Assembly: GCA_947378615.1 (NCBI GenBank)
Contig: CANCKV010000264.1
Location: 1 to 5,590, forward strand
Direction of reading: 5' to 3'
DNA: 5,590 nt
Source of the DNA: Chitinophagaceae bacterium
Lineage (GTDB): Bacteria > Bacteroidota > Bacteroidia > Chitinophagales > Chitinophagaceae
In this document: piece after piece, positions 5,394 to 5,590 of the stretch
Layout: every line of letters begins with the position of its first letter
Position numbering within the stretch: the first letter of the stretch is position 1
Notes under the pieces: model-generated
Databases searched by the model: none
What the model was told of the DNA's origin: nothing
Seen by the model: the letters and a program-made list of their open reading frames with translations, nothing else
Made by a program: the position numbers and the translations under genes

Positions 5394-5590
5394 ATGATTG
5401 CGAATACTTTTATTAAACGACCCGTCACCGCTATTGTTGTCTCCATTATTTTGGTGTTGACAGGAACCGTGTGCATACTCAATCTCCCCGTCGATCAGTA
5501 TCCCGATATTACCCCACCTATCGTTCAAGTTAATGCACAATACACAGGTGCTGATGCACAAACAGTGGAACAGACTGTTGCTACACCTAT
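5394..5590 (+). CDS. RND (HAE1/AcrB-type) inner-membrane efflux pump, 5' part only
   Basis: This is the proton-driven inner-membrane pump of the tripartite system, cut by the right edge after 65 complete codons; the full protein of this family is about 1000-1050 residues. The visible N-terminus [16 protein letters not shown] aligns by eye with the start of AcrB/MexB (an NFFIRRP-type amphipathic start). Transmembrane helix 1 is at about 12-30. The hallmark [12 protein letters not shown] (31-42) follows, then [21 protein letters not shown] entering the first porter subdomain. The LPVxQYP-type motif indicates the hydrophobe/amphiphile subfamily rather than the heavy-metal subfamily, as far as 65 residues allow. 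The start ATG follows the 9-bp repeats and lacks a Shine-Dalgarno site. It is the third gene of the operon after channel and adaptor. Catalytic transmembrane residues lie outside the window. Confidence 0.93.
   Translation, partial: MIANTFIKRPVTAIVVSIILVLTGTVCILNLPVDQYPDITPPIVQVNAQYTGADAQTVEQTVATP

Noticed and set aside
5147..5482. Minus-strand open frame of 111 codons spanning the adaptor 3' end, spacer and pump 5' end.
   Set aside because: Its periodic [12 protein letters not shown] segment is produced by the 9-bp DNA repeats, and it is antisense to two well-supported genes.

Overview
The window looks like a chromosomal segment of a low-GC Bacteroidota bacterium, perhaps from the Chitinophagaceae/Sphingobacteriia side. 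Four signs point there: strong AT bias, near absence of Shine-Dalgarno sites before the starts, three identical TACTTTTG boxes that fit the Bacteroidota -7 promoter consensus TAnnTTTG, and signal peptides of Bacteroidota type. Genus-level placement is a guess.

Layout: Positions 1-578 hold no gene I can support. Most of it (about 171-516) is a strictly phased 21-bp repeat array. Five TTGTACC-type units on the left face eleven GGTACAA-type units on the right, and the whole array is symmetric about a 14-bp palindrome at 274-287. A terminator hairpin (542-567, minus strand) closes an orphan minus-strand gene (579-1523) for a 314-residue protein of unknown function. That protein is built from two tandem copies of a roughly 110-residue helical unit plus a C-terminal beta-rich segment. 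A divergent intergenic region (1524-1798) carries a promoter for each direction and a 15-bp operator-like dyad. A short DNA-3-methyladenine-glycosylase-type HhH-GPD protein follows on the plus strand (about 1799-2413).

From about 2552 to the right edge lies a tripartite efflux operon in the order outer-membrane channel (TolC/OprM family), periplasmic adaptor lipoprotein (AcrA/MexA family), inner-membrane RND pump (AcrB/MexB family, only its first 65 residues in the window). Together these should export hydrophobic compounds from periplasm or inner membrane across the outer membrane. Both intergenic spacers contain repeats: four AATTTTC heptamers next to the adaptor start, and a strong 15-bp hairpin plus three 9-bp repeats before the pump start. 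No TetR- or AraC-type regulator gene is visible in the window.

The least explained items are the dyad-symmetric 21-bp array and the internally duplicated orphan protein. The rest is ordinary in function.
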